A DNA stretch of 64,000 bases, taken from NCBI GenBank assembly GCA_938041555.1, contig CALIAC010000011.1, forward strand, positions 1 through 64,000. The letters run 5' to 3'. Positions within the stretch are counted from its first letter, which is position 1. Each line of letters begins with the position of its first letter. This document shows positions 17,079 through 26,033 of the stretch, in pieces. The position numbers were made by a program, and so were the translations under genes. The stretch is from an uncultured Candidatus Saccharibacteria bacterium. Lineage in GTDB: Bacteria; Patescibacteriota; Saccharimonadia; Saccharimonadales; Saccharimonadaceae. The notes beneath the pieces were generated by a model that was given only the letters and a program-made list of their open reading frames with translations, did not search any database and was not told where the DNA came from.

Positions 17079-19187
17079 TTAATCTCCATCCACCGTCGTA
17101 TGAGCAAACTGCCGCGTGCCACGCCAGGCCAAGAAGCCGATGAGGAGCGCGTTTGCCACCAGCGCAAAGCCAGCCAAGATGAGCATGTGCTGCGTATAGA
17201 GCGCACTATCTACCCCACCCGAGATCGCATGACGATAGGCAATGATGGAGTGTGTCATGGGTAGCCATGGGTTGATAGCTTGGAAGAAACCAGAGGCCGT
17301 TTGGATGGGGAATATCCCTTCGCTCGCTGCCAGCTGGAGCACCATGATGATCATTACCACCAGCCGGCCAGGGTTATCAAGCACCATCACTACCAGCGTA
17401 ATGAGCGACATAAAGGCAAGCGAGGCAAGGTAGCTTGTGGCAGCAAATAGCCACGGGTGGTCGGGTTGCAAGCCCACCACATAGACTAGCACTAGCATCA
17501 TAATCGTTGCTTGCACCAGTGCAGCCAGCCCCAAGACTGACATCTTAGCCAGCCACCAGCGCCAGGCATTTTCTTGGCGCGAGAAGGTCTTGCGCACTGG
17601 GTACATCGTCGTCAAAGCCAACCCACCAACGAAGAGCGCTAGCGAGAGCATATATGGTGCCATGGCATAGCCGTAATTTGGCACACTGCCAGTGCTGTGC
17701 TCGCTACTCGCCACAGGTGCGGCCATCTGCTGCTGAGCCGCTGGGCTAGTTGGCAGGAGCTTTACCTGCGCAGCACCAGTCTGCAGTTTGTGCGCCAGTG
17801 TGCTCGAGCCATCCACCAGCTGGTTACTTGCCTGCACCAGTGTGCTAGAGTGTTGCTGCAAGGTAGCTGCACCCTGAGCCAGTTGCCCACTACCCTGCTG
17901 AGCTGTTGCGAGATTGCCCGCCACCTGTGCTGCACCAGCTTGGAGCCGCTCGCCACCAGCCCGCACCGTGTTGTAACCCGCAAAGGCAGTGGTGGCTTGT
18001 GGGGCGAATTGCTCCACGCCAGTATTGAGTGCCGCCACACCATTCTTGAGTGTTTGCTGCTGAGTGGCAAGCGTTTTAGTGAGAGTATCGAGGTTGGCCA
18101 ACAAGCTCTGCGTTTGCTCGGCAATAACTTTGGTTTGCTGCAGAGCACTCGCTATGGTCTGCAGCTCGGGTAGTGTGATGGTCGTGCTACCGCCAGATGC
18201 AGCTGCCTGCGCACTAGTCTTTTGGAGGATCGCCCCAGCCGACGCGGCTGGTGCTTGCACTGCCTGGAGCGCACCCACAACCCGCTGCGCATCTTGGACG
18301 ACGGCCGCCTGTTGAGCCGCCACCGCTGGTGATGGCTGAGCCACTTGGGCGTTGAGTGTATTCACCCCTTGTTTGATCTGCTGCATACCAGCTGTTAGCT
18401 GGGCCACTTGGGCTGCCGTTGGCAGTTGGCCAGTCAGCTGCGCTGTGCCCTGCTGGACTTGCACTGCGCCAGCCTGCAATCGCCCCAGGCCTGCCGTTAG
18501 CGTCTGCTGCTTGCTCGCTAGTTGGCTAACGCCATTGGTATAGTGAGTAAGACCCGCTTGGAGCCGTGCCGACCCCTGGTGTAAGCGCCCAGCACCATCA
18601 CCAGCCTGCGCCATGCCATTACCCACTGCACCAATACCCGCTGCCACCTCTTTGAGGTAGGTTTGGGTCACTTGCTCGGCCACTGTTTCCTTCACTTTTT
18701 GCGCGGCTTGGCGGCTAATGACTGCGCCAATGTAGTTTTTGGCTGGCGTCAGCTGATACGACACCACTGCTTGCTGCGGCTTGTCCTGCCGGAGTGAGGC
18801 CGCACGCTGCGAGAAATCCTCTGGCACTGTCACCACTGCGTAGTAGTAGCCACGGCGTACGCCATCATCGGCTTGCTGCTTGGAGACGAATTCCCACTTA
18901 AGCGCCTTGCTCTTATGCAGAGACTCGGTCATTGTCTGGCCGATCTGCAGCTCCTTACCATTGATCTGCGCCCCCTTGTCTTCATTCACAAAGGCAATTG
19001 GCAGTCGGTCGGTATGCCCATACGGATCCCACACCGAGCTGAGGAAAAACGCCGCATATATTACCGGCACAAAGGCCAGCGCTATCACTGCCACCAGTAG
19101 TGTTTTGCTCTGCAGCAAGTGCCGCCATTCGGCCTGGACCATCACGCTGCGGCGACGCTGGATAGCTTGCTTCATCTTCTCACCCAT
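17079..19187 (-). CDS. YhgE/Pip-family ABC-2-type membrane protein
   Basis: Members of the YhgE/Pip family (phage infection protein; ESX/type VII-linked in Firmicutes) are exporter-like membrane proteins of uncertain substrate. The 702-aa protein has one N-terminal membrane helix (about 30-52), then an external domain with the family's NEDKGA motif (residues about 70-75), a long Gln/Ala/Thr-rich helical region (about 190-480: repeated LQAGA, QLAQGA, LVDGS units), and five C-terminal membrane helices. The start overlaps the Rrf2 stop by 8 nt (ATGGGTGA), so the two genes are translationally coupled. A second ATG four codons on is possible. No ABC ATPase is adjacent. Confidence 0.88.
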   Translation of the reverse strand: MGEKMKQAIQRRRSVMVQAEWRHLLQSKTLLVAVIALAFVPVIYAAFFLSSVWDPYGHTDRLPIAFVNEDKGAQINGKELQIGQTMTESLHKSKALKWEFVSKQQADDGVRRGYYYAVVTVPEDFSQRAASLRQDKPQQAVVSYQLTPAKNYIGAVISRQAAQKVKETVAEQVTQTYLKEVAAGIGAVGNGMAQAGDGAGRLHQGSARLQAGLTHYTNGVSQLASKQQTLTAGLGRLQAGAVQVQQGTAQLTGQLPTAAQVAQLTAGMQQIKQGVNTLNAQVAQPSPAVAAQQAAVVQDAQRVVGALQAVQAPAASAGAILQKTSAQAAASGGSTTITLPELQTIASALQQTKVIAEQTQSLLANLDTLTKTLATQQQTLKNGVAALNTGVEQFAPQATTAFAGYNTVRAGGERLQAGAAQVAGNLATAQQGSGQLAQGAATLQQHSSTLVQASNQLVDGSSTLAHKLQTGAAQVKLLPTSPAAQQQMAAPVASSEHSTGSVPNYGYAMAPYMLSLALFVGGLALTTMYPVRKTFSRQENAWRWWLAKMSVLGLAALVQATIMMLVLVYVVGLQPDHPWLFAATSYLASLAFMSLITLVVMVLDNPGRLVVMIIMVLQLAASEGIFPIQTASGFFQAINPWLPMTHSIIAYRHAISGGVDSALYTQHMLILAGFALVANALLIGFLAWRGTRQFAHTTVDGD

Positions 19188-19623
19188 TGTTCATTAACTC
19201 CCGAATAATATCTTGCAACGTCACGCTCTGCAGCGTCTCAGCCCAACGTGCCTGAGCCCGATCAAAGGCACCAAGGATGCTCACCTCACCGCGTTTAATC
19301 TTGCTATCATCTGCCTGGCGGGCAAACATCCGCTCGGCTACTCCTTGGTAGTGGACAAAGCTCTCCGTCCCCTCGACTGCCGCCACGATATCCCACAGCG
19401 TCAGCTCTGTACTAGCCCGCGCCAAGCGAAAGCCACCACCCGCACCCCTCACCGAGGTAATCAGCTGGGCTGTTACGAGCTTACGCGTTACTTTAGTAAT
19501 ATACGTTGGCGACACCCCCATCTGCTTTGCCAAGCTCTGGTTCGTCACTGGTGATCGCAGGTCTGGATGCGCCAGCAAAATCACAATGCAACAGGCCTGC
19601 TCGACTGCTCCTGATAATCTCAT
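19180..19623 (-). CDS. Rrf2-family transcriptional regulator
   Basis: The 147-aa protein has the Rrf2 winged-helix domain: MRLSGAVEQACCIVILLAH, then the recognition region KQMGVSPTYITKVTRKLV and the wing SVRGAGGGFRLAR (residues about 58-70). The C-terminal part lacks the three-cysteine cluster that binds Fe-S in IscR/NsrR; only C11-C12 near the N-terminus exist, so it is more like the CymR/ligand-type members. It is the first gene of a two-gene operon and overlaps the YhgE/Pip gene, so it probably controls that exporter and itself. A candidate operator lies about 70 bp upstream. Confidence 0.9.
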   Translation of the reverse strand: MRLSGAVEQACCIVILLAHPDLRSPVTNQSLAKQMGVSPTYITKVTRKLVTAQLITSVRGAGGGFRLARASTELTLWDIVAAVEGTESFVHYQGVAERMFARQADDSKIKRGEVSILGAFDRAQARWAETLQSVTLQDIIRELMNNG

Positions 19624-19690
19624 GGTTTTATATGCGAGGTGCTATGCAGCCCACCATGCGCAGCAGCTCACTCCTCCTTTCTTTGATTGT

Positions 19691-19721
19691 TGATAATGGA
19701 TATCTAATATCTAGATTATCA
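19691..19721 (-). promoter_or_regulatory. Candidate Rrf2 operator
   Basis: TGATAAT (19691-19697) and its inverted copy ATTATCA (19715-19721) enclose a tandem ATATCTA-ATATCTA direct repeat. It lies 70-100 bp upstream of the Rrf2 gene and is AT-rich, like known Rrf2-family operators. Autoregulation is inferred. Confidence 0.45.
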
Positions 19722-19805
19722 TAGGCTACTCCCTATTGCAAGCCTATCGTCAGAATATATCCTCCTAAAAAATCAAGCTACCTCTGTGGTCTTGAGCATA
19801 TATTT

Positions 19806-19833
19806 TGCTGGGCTGATAAATCACAGCCCAGCA
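19806..19833 (-). terminator. Hairpin after the methyltransferase gene
   Basis: Stem TGCTGGGCTG / CAGCCCAGCA with an 8-nt loop, 20 bp past the stop. The U-tract is weak on both strands. Confidence 0.55.
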
Positions 19834-19853
19834 TTGTCTTCTTTGCTTTTGTG

Positions 19854-20705
19854 CTACTTTGCGCGGTGAGCGAGCGGCTTCGTGCCTTTGTAGAGTAGGT
19901 AGCGAAACAGCCCCGCCTCATACAGCGTGCTATAGCCATGCGATGCCATCACGGCATTAACGAAGAATGGCGCAAGCTTTGCATCTGGCTGAATCCAAGC
20001 AAATGGCCGGGCGAGCGAGCGCAAGCGGTGGTATGTTGGCATAACGGCCTCTGTCCAATCAGTCTCGCTTATATCCGCAAAGCCAGCCTGCTGCAGGGCC
20101 TGCGATATCTCACCAGGGTTTTGCTGCCGTACACCAAAGCCACCAGCATGCTGCTCCAAAAAATCCATCATGCGCTGCTGACGAACCGACATATGGCGAG
20201 CATCGACCTCATAATCGGCAAACACTACACGCCCACCTTGCTTGAGGATGCGATAAAATTCCTGCATCGTGGCCCGCATATCCTTGGCGTGCGACAGTGT
20301 CTCATTCACATACACCACATCGAAATACTCGTCTGGGAAGTCGGTGTGCGAATAATCGCCGAGCACAAAGCGCGGCGCAGGGCTCATATGCCGCGACAGC
20401 TTCTCAGATATCTTGACCTCTCGTGGTGTGATGGTAATGCCTATTACCTCACCCCCCCCATTGGCCCGAACGAGGTGCCGCGCCATCACGCCCTGGCCCG
20501 AGCCCGCATCGAGCACGCGGTCGGTCTGCTTGAGCTGCAGCTCTTTGGCAAACATCCGCAAGAAGTTCGCCTGGGCTTGCCGCTCGTTCTTCGTCTCGCT
20601 CGTCCAGTAGCCAGCGTGCTGCGAGCGGCCCAGCATCATGTTGTAGCCCGCCCACGAGCCAAACCGCGAATAGTATGTAGCCACACCGTTGTTCTTTGTG
20701 TTCAT
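19854..20705 (-). CDS. SAM-dependent class I methyltransferase
   Basis: The 283-aa protein has the SAM-binding glycine motif VLDAGSGQGVMARHL (residues about 62-77), followed by GITITPREVKISEKL, the motif II-like FDVVYVNETLSHAKD and the post-motif ILKQGGRVVFADYEVD. This arrangement, with a GEIS..L..AGF element, is that of UbiE/sterol C-methyltransferase-like and cyclopropane-synthase-like small-molecule methyltransferases; the substrate cannot be told. AAGGAG precedes two ATGs, and the second has the better spacing (6 nt) and is used. Monocistronic. Confidence 0.85.
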   Translation of the reverse strand: MNTKNNGVATYYSRFGSWAGYNMMLGRSQHAGYWTSETKNERQAQANFLRMFAKELQLKQTDRVLDAGSGQGVMARHLVRANGGGEVIGITITPREVKISEKLSRHMSPAPRFVLGDYSHTDFPDEYFDVVYVNETLSHAKDMRATMQEFYRILKQGGRVVFADYEVDARHMSVRQQRMMDFLEQHAGGFGVRQQNPGEISQALQQAGFADISETDWTEAVMPTYHRLRSLARPFAWIQPDAKLAPFFVNAVMASHGYSTLYEAGLFRYLLYKGTKPLAHRAK

Positions 20706-20901
20706 CATTTTCTCCTTGTTACTATACTTATTCTATAGTATAGCGTAGAACTGCTCAATGGAGTGGGTTTGCGAGAGCCTTTCTCCACCCTCCTCTCTCA
20801 GCCTCTACTCCTCTTTGCTGCTGCCAAGATTCTCTCTCCGTATGTCATTTTTCCTACCTCAGATAGGTCTATTTTATTAAAGCATGAGCGATATCATAAT
20901 T

Positions 20902-20929
20902 ATGACAATGGGGCGATTTGTAGTATCAT
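20902..20929 (+). promoter_or_regulatory. Promoter of the 216-aa coiled-coil gene
   Basis: ATGACA (20902-20907) and TATCAT (20924-20929), each 5/6 to consensus, spaced 16 bp. Confidence 0.55.
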
Positions 20930-20973
20930 GTATAAGTATAAGTGTTATACCAATGAGGTGAGGAGGAAACACA

Positions 20974-21624
20974 ATGCCAAAACAAGAAGCAGCTGGCCTG
21001 CCATGGCCAGCCCAAGCAGCCCGCAGACAAGCCACACGCCAGTCTGACCCTGCCATCCGCGATAGCAGCGCCTACCGGCAAAAGCCTGCTGAGGATGCCG
21101 AGCGCACCACATCGGCAACCGCGCAGAGCGAGCTCGATGCTGCCAAGACCAAGCTTGCCACCCTGCAAAAGGCACTGCAGCATGTGACCGCCGTCGAGAT
21201 TGGTGAGGCACAGCTTGGCACCAGTGCACGCGATTACATTAGCCATGCGCTGGAGGTGTCGCGTATTTTTTCTGAGCTCGAGCACCGCCGCGTGCCTGTT
21301 AATGGCTCATACAATGGCCAGCCCTTCCAGGTGTTGCCCAGCTCCAACCTCGAGCTGATCGAGCGCGACCTGGGCCGTGCAAGCTTTGGCCCCTATGGCC
21401 CAGCTGGCCTCACCCGCGTTGGTCCTCAGCCCAAAGAAGAGCTTACACTCGACGACTACGTCGCCGATGCCACTGCTCAAGCCACGGCCGACTACAACAC
21501 CAAGAAAAAGCAAGCCGACGAGCAAGCCAAAGTTGCCACCGAGCTCCAAACCGCTCAAGAGCTCCTCGAGCGCAAAGGCTACGGCGTGACCGCACCGGAG
21601 GCCAGCAAGACGAAGGCCGCCTAA
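20974..21624 (+). CDS. Hypothetical Ala/Lys/Gln-rich helical protein
   Basis: I do not recognise this 216-aa soluble protein. After a disordered N-terminus (1-40) it has a helix rich in Ala/Lys/Leu (SELDAAKTKLATLQKALQHV, about 52-71), a central folded part with GQPFQVLPSSNLELIERDLG, and a second long charged helix (about 165-205, TKKKQADEQAKVATELQTAQELLERKG). GAGGTGAGGAGG gives a strong ribosome binding site. One of the few plus-strand genes; ends in a strong terminator. Confidence 0.75.
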   Translation: MPKQEAAGLPWPAQAARRQATRQSDPAIRDSSAYRQKPAEDAERTTSATAQSELDAAKTKLATLQKALQHVTAVEIGEAQLGTSARDYISHALEVSRIFSELEHRRVPVNGSYNGQPFQVLPSSNLELIERDLGRASFGPYGPAGLTRVGPQPKEELTLDDYVADATAQATADYNTKKKQADEQAKVATELQTAQELLERKGYGVTAPEASKTKAA

Positions 21625-21647
21625 CTAGCTCCATAAATATGCACACC

Positions 21648-21680
21648 AAGGTAAGTGTCGTGATGGTGCTTACCTTTTTT
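21648..21680 (+). terminator. Terminator after the 216-aa gene
   Basis: Stem AAGGTAAG / CTTACCTT with a 13-nt loop, followed by TTTT. Confidence 0.85.
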
Positions 21681-21775
21681 CGTTTGCACAGTAAAGCTCT
21701 TGCCGCATCTCTTACCCCTTCCTCTACCACTGACTATGAGGCACTATGCATCTGAATATATCTCTAGAGTATTCA

Positions 21776-22393
21776 TTATTTGTTCTGCGTCGCCTGTCGC
21801 ACATACGCCACTGCCCGCACGAAGTCGTCGATGAGCGTTTGGCGCATGGCACCGTTGTATAGCGCAGCGGCTGGGTGGTAAAGCGGAATGACGACGAACT
21901 CTCGCTCGTGCAAACGCACTTTGCGCGGCTGGCCATGGTCACGGCTAATGCGTAGATCGGGGATGAATCCGCCACCACTGTGCCGGCCAAGAGTAAGCAC
22001 TGCCTTTGGCTGGATAATATCGAGCTGCTGCATGAGGTACGGCCAAAAGGCGCGCTTCTCCTCCGGCAGTGGGTCGCGATTATTGGGCGGACGATATTTG
22101 ACGATATTGGTAATGTACACATCACTGCGCACGAGGCCAGCTGTAGCGAGCATTTCGTCGAGGAACTTCCCCGCCGCCCCCACAAATGGCTTGCCCTGCA
22201 GGTCTTCATTCTTACCGGGTGCTTCTCCCACAAAGACGATGTCGGCATTGGGGTTGCCATCACCCAGCACCAGCTGCGTGGCCTGGGCAGCCAGCTCGGG
22301 GCAGAGCTTGGCGGCGATAATCTCCTCAGCGAGGTGCGCCAGCTGAGCGGCTTGGGTTTGGTCTGGCGTGGATGGGTCAAGTGGATGGGTCAT
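21776..22393 (-). CDS. Family-4 uracil-DNA glycosylase lacking the Fe-S cysteines
   Basis: Removes uracil from DNA. The 205-aa protein has the family-4 motifs GEAPGKNEDLQGKPFVG (residues about 57-72), YITNIVKYRPP and the late YHPAA active-site loop. Classical family-4 enzymes bind a 4Fe-4S cluster with four cysteines, one of them in IVKCRPP. Here that residue is Tyr (Y100), the CxxC near the N-terminus is reduced to a single Cys (C31), and no fourth cysteine is present. The cluster must be absent. The chosen ATG (22391-22393) has TATACT exactly 6 nt upstream, indicating a leaderless mRNA; the longer open frame is rejected. Confidence 0.9.
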   Translation of the reverse strand: MTHPLDPSTPDQTQAAQLAHLAEEIIAAKLCPELAAQATQLVLGDGNPNADIVFVGEAPGKNEDLQGKPFVGAAGKFLDEMLATAGLVRSDVYITNIVKYRPPNNRDPLPEEKRAFWPYLMQQLDIIQPKAVLTLGRHSGGGFIPDLRISRDHGQPRKVRLHEREFVVIPLYHPAAALYNGAMRQTLIDDFVRAVAYVRQATQNK

Positions 22394-22399
22394 ATATTC

Positions 22400-22405
22400 A
22401 GTATA
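22400..22405 (-). promoter_or_regulatory. Leaderless-type -10 of the uracil-DNA glycosylase gene
   Basis: Minus-strand TATACT, 6 nt before the ATG; no Shine-Dalgarno. Confidence 0.65.
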
Positions 22406-22469
22406 ACAATCGATGGGCGGATGGAGCAAAAAATCGATACTATAGCGATGTACTACGTATGATAATGTA

Positions 22470-22500
22470 TCAAAAACACCCCCACAAAGGAGGTGTTTTG
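22470..22500 (-). terminator. Terminator of the PadR-ABC operon
   Basis: Stem AAACACC-CCC / GG-AGGTGTTT with T-run on the minus strand, 37 bp past the permease stop. Confidence 0.8.
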
Positions 22501-22536
22501 CTATGCGAGGAAGCGATGTGCTGAGTGTACTACTCC

Positions 22537-24786
22537 CTACTCCGTTTGGTTTGCCTCTGGGTCGGTAAGCTTGCGCACCATGGGCAATACTAGGTAGATG
22601 CCGATGATGGCGGCGATGAGCCCTCCACCAACGATGCCAAAGTATAGCGGCGAGAGCGTTGGCTTGAGCGAGGCGGAGAAGGTTGTGATGAAGACGGTAC
22701 CAACCCACACCCCAATGGCGCACGAGAGGAGCGAAACACTCAGCAGCGGCACTAGCGACTCCGTCATGATGAGGCGCTTGAGCTGGCCAAGACGCATACC
22801 ACCGAGGCGCAGCGTGTAGAGCGAGCGACGGCGCTCAAACAATCCACCAATCGTCGAGACGATCAAGCTTGCCACTGCGACGAAGAGTGTCACACCCATG
22901 CCAGCGTAGGCCATCTCGGCGAAGTTTTTGATGATGGGGTTGATCTGCGGGTGCTTCTCGAAGTCCCCACTGCGGATGTAGAGAAAATCGTGCGGGGTCT
23001 GGCGGGCATACATGAGGGCACGCACCTTCTCCACGTCATCATTATGGGCAACGGTGAGGAGATAATCCTTAGGGCCATTGGTGTTGACTGGCTGCTCGGC
23101 GAGCGAGACGGTCTTGACGACGGCACCGTTGAAGTCGAGCAAAGCATAGTGATCACCCTGTGCACCGCTGGGGCAGCTGTGCTCGGTGTAGATGGCCAGG
23201 TCGCTACAACGGATGGCACGAGCTTGGATGCGGCCATTGTCACCAGCAATAGGGTACATTGGGGCAACATTGGTGATGTATGGCTGCTCGCTCAGGATTT
23301 TTTGTGTATCGGGCTGCAAGACATGATCTTGCGAGGTGATCGCTACAGCGTTGCTGCGCAGCTGCGAGTAACCGTTGTTGGCCACCGATGAAGCGTTGAG
23401 GGCATCAATACCACTCACCGCCGAGAGGTAGAAGCTCCCCGCAAAGAGGGCCAACACTACCCCACTCACACTGCGGAAGACGGTCTGTGAATGGACGGCA
23501 ATCCGCTTGCCCGCGATCAAGGCCGAGCCACTGCGTGCATAGCGTGCCACGATGCGAGCAATTTTATTCGTCAGCCAGCCACCAGCCAGCACCAGGCCAA
23601 ACATCACACTGAGGAAGGCTGCGAAGAGAATGAGGGTCGGTATAGAGCTCTCACTTGCTCGCTCAGCCATCCAGTCGTGCCCAGGCTTCGACGCCATCCA
23701 GCCAAAGATACTAAGGCCAAATGCTAAGGGGATGACACGCCACACCCGCAGCTTCTTTGTCTTTTCGGCTGAGCGCGAGACACCCAGTGGTGAGAGCTGC
23801 GCCTTGCGCATCCGGCGCCAGTTGACGTATGTCGTTAGACCAAGGGTCACGCCAACGATGATAATATACTGGTGCCACTGCAGCGCAAGATCAGCTGGCC
23901 AGAAACGCATGTCGCCATAGAAGAAGCCATGAAGCGAGCTCTGCGTGAGTGTAAAGATAACGAGACCCAGCACCACACCAGCCAGCGAGGCCAGTAGCGA
24001 CTCGAGCAGCAGTACACGGGCCACTTGCCCCTTGGTCGCACCCACGAGGCGCAGGGCGGCGTAACGCTTCTCGCGCTGTGCCCCACCCAGCTGCGTAGCG
24101 ACAGCAACAAAGGTGACGATTGGGAAGAGTAAGATCGATCCGCCCACGACCAACATCATCAGCGAGAATGGGTCGAAGGCAACACTCTGCGCCTTACCAT
24201 TGACATCGGTAATGTAGACATCGGCGTAGGAGTTGGGCTGCCCATTTTTCTTAGCATATTGGCTGCTCTTCTCAACCTCCTCCGCACTCACACCCTTGAC
24301 CAAGGAGAAGTCATCGGGGCTAGCAGAGTACTCGTCTGGCAGTGTGCCGAGGTTGGTGGTGAGGTTGCCGAAGCGCTCGAGAATCTTATCCTCCGGGTGC
24401 TGGGCGATCGCCGCTGCTAAGCCCTTGGAGAGGTAGTATTCACCTGCCTTTGGCGTGTCTATCTTGGCAAATTTGGCAGACTTCTCAGTGCCCTGCAGCG
24501 AGATGACGCTAATCGTCTTGCCTCGCCACTCATCTTTGTTGCCCCGCTCGATGCCACCAGCTTTGAGCGGCGCTTGGCCAGTCGCTTGTGGCTTTTGGGG
24601 TGTATGCTGGGCCGCAGAGATAGTACTTGAGATAATCGCTCGGTTTTGGCGGCCCACCAAGCCATTAAGCCCGGCAGCCATATAGCACAGCATGACGATG
24701 CCAAGCGAGATAGCTGCTGCCGTCAGGCCCAGGCGCATCATTGATTGCCGGCCCGATTTTTTTAGTAATAACCAACTAACGCTCAT
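22537..24786 (-). CDS. FtsX-like ABC transporter permease (MacB/LolC type)
   Basis: The 749-aa membrane protein has an N-terminal membrane helix (GLTAAAISLGIVMLCYMAAGLNGLVG), an external domain of about 150 residues, and two FtsX-type membrane blocks: the first with VVGGSILLFPIVTFVAVATQLGGAQREKRYAALRLVGAT (about 205-245, the cytosolic loop that meets the ATPase), the second near the C-terminus (FERRRSLYTLRLGGMRLGQL). This is the duplicated FtsX layout of bacitracin/antimicrobial-peptide-type permeases. The ATG at 24784-24786 follows GGGAGGG within the ATPase stop region (1 nt apart). Works with the adjacent ATPase. Confidence 0.92.
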   Translation of the reverse strand: MSVSWLLLKKSGRQSMMRLGLTAAAISLGIVMLCYMAAGLNGLVGRQNRAIISSTISAAQHTPQKPQATGQAPLKAGGIERGNKDEWRGKTISVISLQGTEKSAKFAKIDTPKAGEYYLSKGLAAAIAQHPEDKILERFGNLTTNLGTLPDEYSASPDDFSLVKGVSAEEVEKSSQYAKKNGQPNSYADVYITDVNGKAQSVAFDPFSLMMLVVGGSILLFPIVTFVAVATQLGGAQREKRYAALRLVGATKGQVARVLLLESLLASLAGVVLGLVIFTLTQSSLHGFFYGDMRFWPADLALQWHQYIIIVGVTLGLTTYVNWRRMRKAQLSPLGVSRSAEKTKKLRVWRVIPLAFGLSIFGWMASKPGHDWMAERASESSIPTLILFAAFLSVMFGLVLAGGWLTNKIARIVARYARSGSALIAGKRIAVHSQTVFRSVSGVVLALFAGSFYLSAVSGIDALNASSVANNGYSQLRSNAVAITSQDHVLQPDTQKILSEQPYITNVAPMYPIAGDNGRIQARAIRCSDLAIYTEHSCPSGAQGDHYALLDFNGAVVKTVSLAEQPVNTNGPKDYLLTVAHNDDVEKVRALMYARQTPHDFLYIRSGDFEKHPQINPIIKNFAEMAYAGMGVTLFVAVASLIVSTIGGLFERRRSLYTLRLGGMRLGQLKRLIMTESLVPLLSVSLLSCAIGVWVGTVFITTFSASLKPTLSPLYFGIVGGGLIAAIIGIYLVLPMVRKLTDPEANQTE

Positions 24787-24787
24787 G

Positions 24788-25468
24788 CTACATCCCTCCC
24801 GAGATCTGCCCATCGCGCACGATGATCTCGCGGTCGGCATAGGCAGCAATGGTTGGTTCGTGGGTGACCATAATCACGGTGGTACCATATTGCTTAGCAG
24901 TGGCGATAAATAGCTCCATCACACGCTGCGAGTTGAGGCTGTCGAGCGAGCCCGTTGGCTCATCGGCAAAGAGCACCTTGGGCTTGATGACCATCGCTCG
25001 GGCAATTGCTACCCGCTGCATCTGCCCGCCAGAGAGCTCACCGAGCATGTTGCCCGCCTTGTTGCCCAGCTCTACATTGTCCAGCCAGCGCTGGGCGGCT
25101 TCGTACGCTACGGCACGTTTCTCGCCATTGAGCAGTAGCGGCAGCGCGACATTATCCAGCGCCGTGAGTTCTGGCACAAGTTGCCCAAACTGGAAGACGA
25201 AGCCAAAGGCTGTGCGCCTGAGGATGCTCCGCTGGTCGTCATTGAGCTGGTCGATCCGCTTACCCGCGCAGTGGATCTCGCCACTATCGACAGGGGTAAT
25301 CGCCGCTAAACTATGGAGCAATGTACTCTTACCCGAGCCGCTCGGCCCCATAATGGCCAGCACTTCGCCCGGCATTACATCTAGCGACACGCCGCGCAAT
25401 GCTTCTGTCTGGCCGAAGGATTTCTTCAGGTTGCGGGCGCTAATGATTGGTTGATTGGTTGGTCTCAT
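24788..25468 (-). CDS. ABC transporter ATP-binding protein (LolD/MacB type)
   Basis: The 226-aa nucleotide-binding subunit has Walker A GPSGSGKST (41-49), Q-loop FQFGQLVPELT, signature LSGGQMQRVAIARA, Walker B VLFADEPTGSLDS and the H-loop MVTHEP. DEPTGSLD is typical of the MacB/LolD/FtsE group that works with FtsX-like permeases. The start overlaps the end of the padR gene by 29 nt, and the permease follows by 1 nt, so the three genes form one operon. Probable role: export or mechanotransmission coupled to cell-envelope stress. Confidence 0.94.
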   Translation of the reverse strand: MRPTNQPIISARNLKKSFGQTEALRGVSLDVMPGEVLAIMGPSGSGKSTLLHSLAAITPVDSGEIHCAGKRIDQLNDDQRSILRRTAFGFVFQFGQLVPELTALDNVALPLLLNGEKRAVAYEAAQRWLDNVELGNKAGNMLGELSGGQMQRVAIARAMVIKPKVLFADEPTGSLDSLNSQRVMELFIATAKQYGTTVIMVTHEPTIAAYADREIIVRDGQISGGM

Positions 25469-25991
25469 TGGTCAGTTCCTCCTTGAGTTTGGTTAAGCGC
25501 GACGTCGTTAGTTCAATCCAGCGCAGGTCTGCCTCCAGATGGTACAGTGCGTGGTCGATGAGCAACGTGTCGGCTAGGTTGCTTTCGCGGCGGCGGCTTG
25601 TGAGGTCGCGCATCCGCTGAATATGGGCTTGCCGCTGGTTGTCTAGGTAGGGCGCGGCATCACCTTCGCGCAGGATTGCCAGCACGGTTTTGACGTACAT
25701 ATTGGCCTGCGACTGATGCGACGGCAACTCGGGCGCCTCCAGCCAGGCCTGCAGGTCTTGCTTGCCCTGCTCGGTAATGGCATAGCGCACCCGGTCTGGC
25801 CCACCAGACTCACTGGTGTCGGCAATCTCCTCCACCTTGTTGTCACGCTTGAGGCGCCCCAACGTCGAGTAGACTTGCCCTGGCAAAATTGGCTTATCTT
25901 TGCCAAAGAAGCCATCGTACTGCTTCTTTAGCTCGTAGCCATAGTTTGGCGCATTCGCCAACAATCCGAGTAATGTATATTGAACGTTCAT
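25440..25991 (-). CDS. PadR-family transcriptional regulator
   Basis: The 183-aa protein starts MNVQYTLLGLLANAPNYGYELKKQYDG, the PadR winged-helix start, followed by PGQVYSTLGRLKRDNKVEE and the wing DRVRYAITEQGKQDL (about 60-80). The C-terminal helices (about 100-175) form the dimerisation arm. It leads the operon with the ABC ATPase and FtsX-like permease and so most likely represses an inducible exporter. The ATG is 6 nt from a TATAGT hexamer (leaderless), and a palindrome sits just upstream. Confidence 0.93.
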   Translation of the reverse strand: MNVQYTLLGLLANAPNYGYELKKQYDGFFGKDKPILPGQVYSTLGRLKRDNKVEEIADTSESGGPDRVRYAITEQGKQDLQAWLEAPELPSHQSQANMYVKTVLAILREGDAAPYLDNQRQAHIQRMRDLTSRRRESNLADTLLIDHALYHLEADLRWIELTTSRLTKLKEELTNETNQSTNH

Positions 25992-25997
25992 ATCTCT

Positions 25998-26003
25998 ACT
26001 ATA
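25998..26003 (-). promoter_or_regulatory. Leaderless-type -10 of padR
   Basis: Minus-strand TATAGT, 6 nt before the ATG at 25989-25991. Confidence 0.6.
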
Positions 26004-26033
26004 CACCGAGTGACTAGCGAGTGCAAGCCTTAT

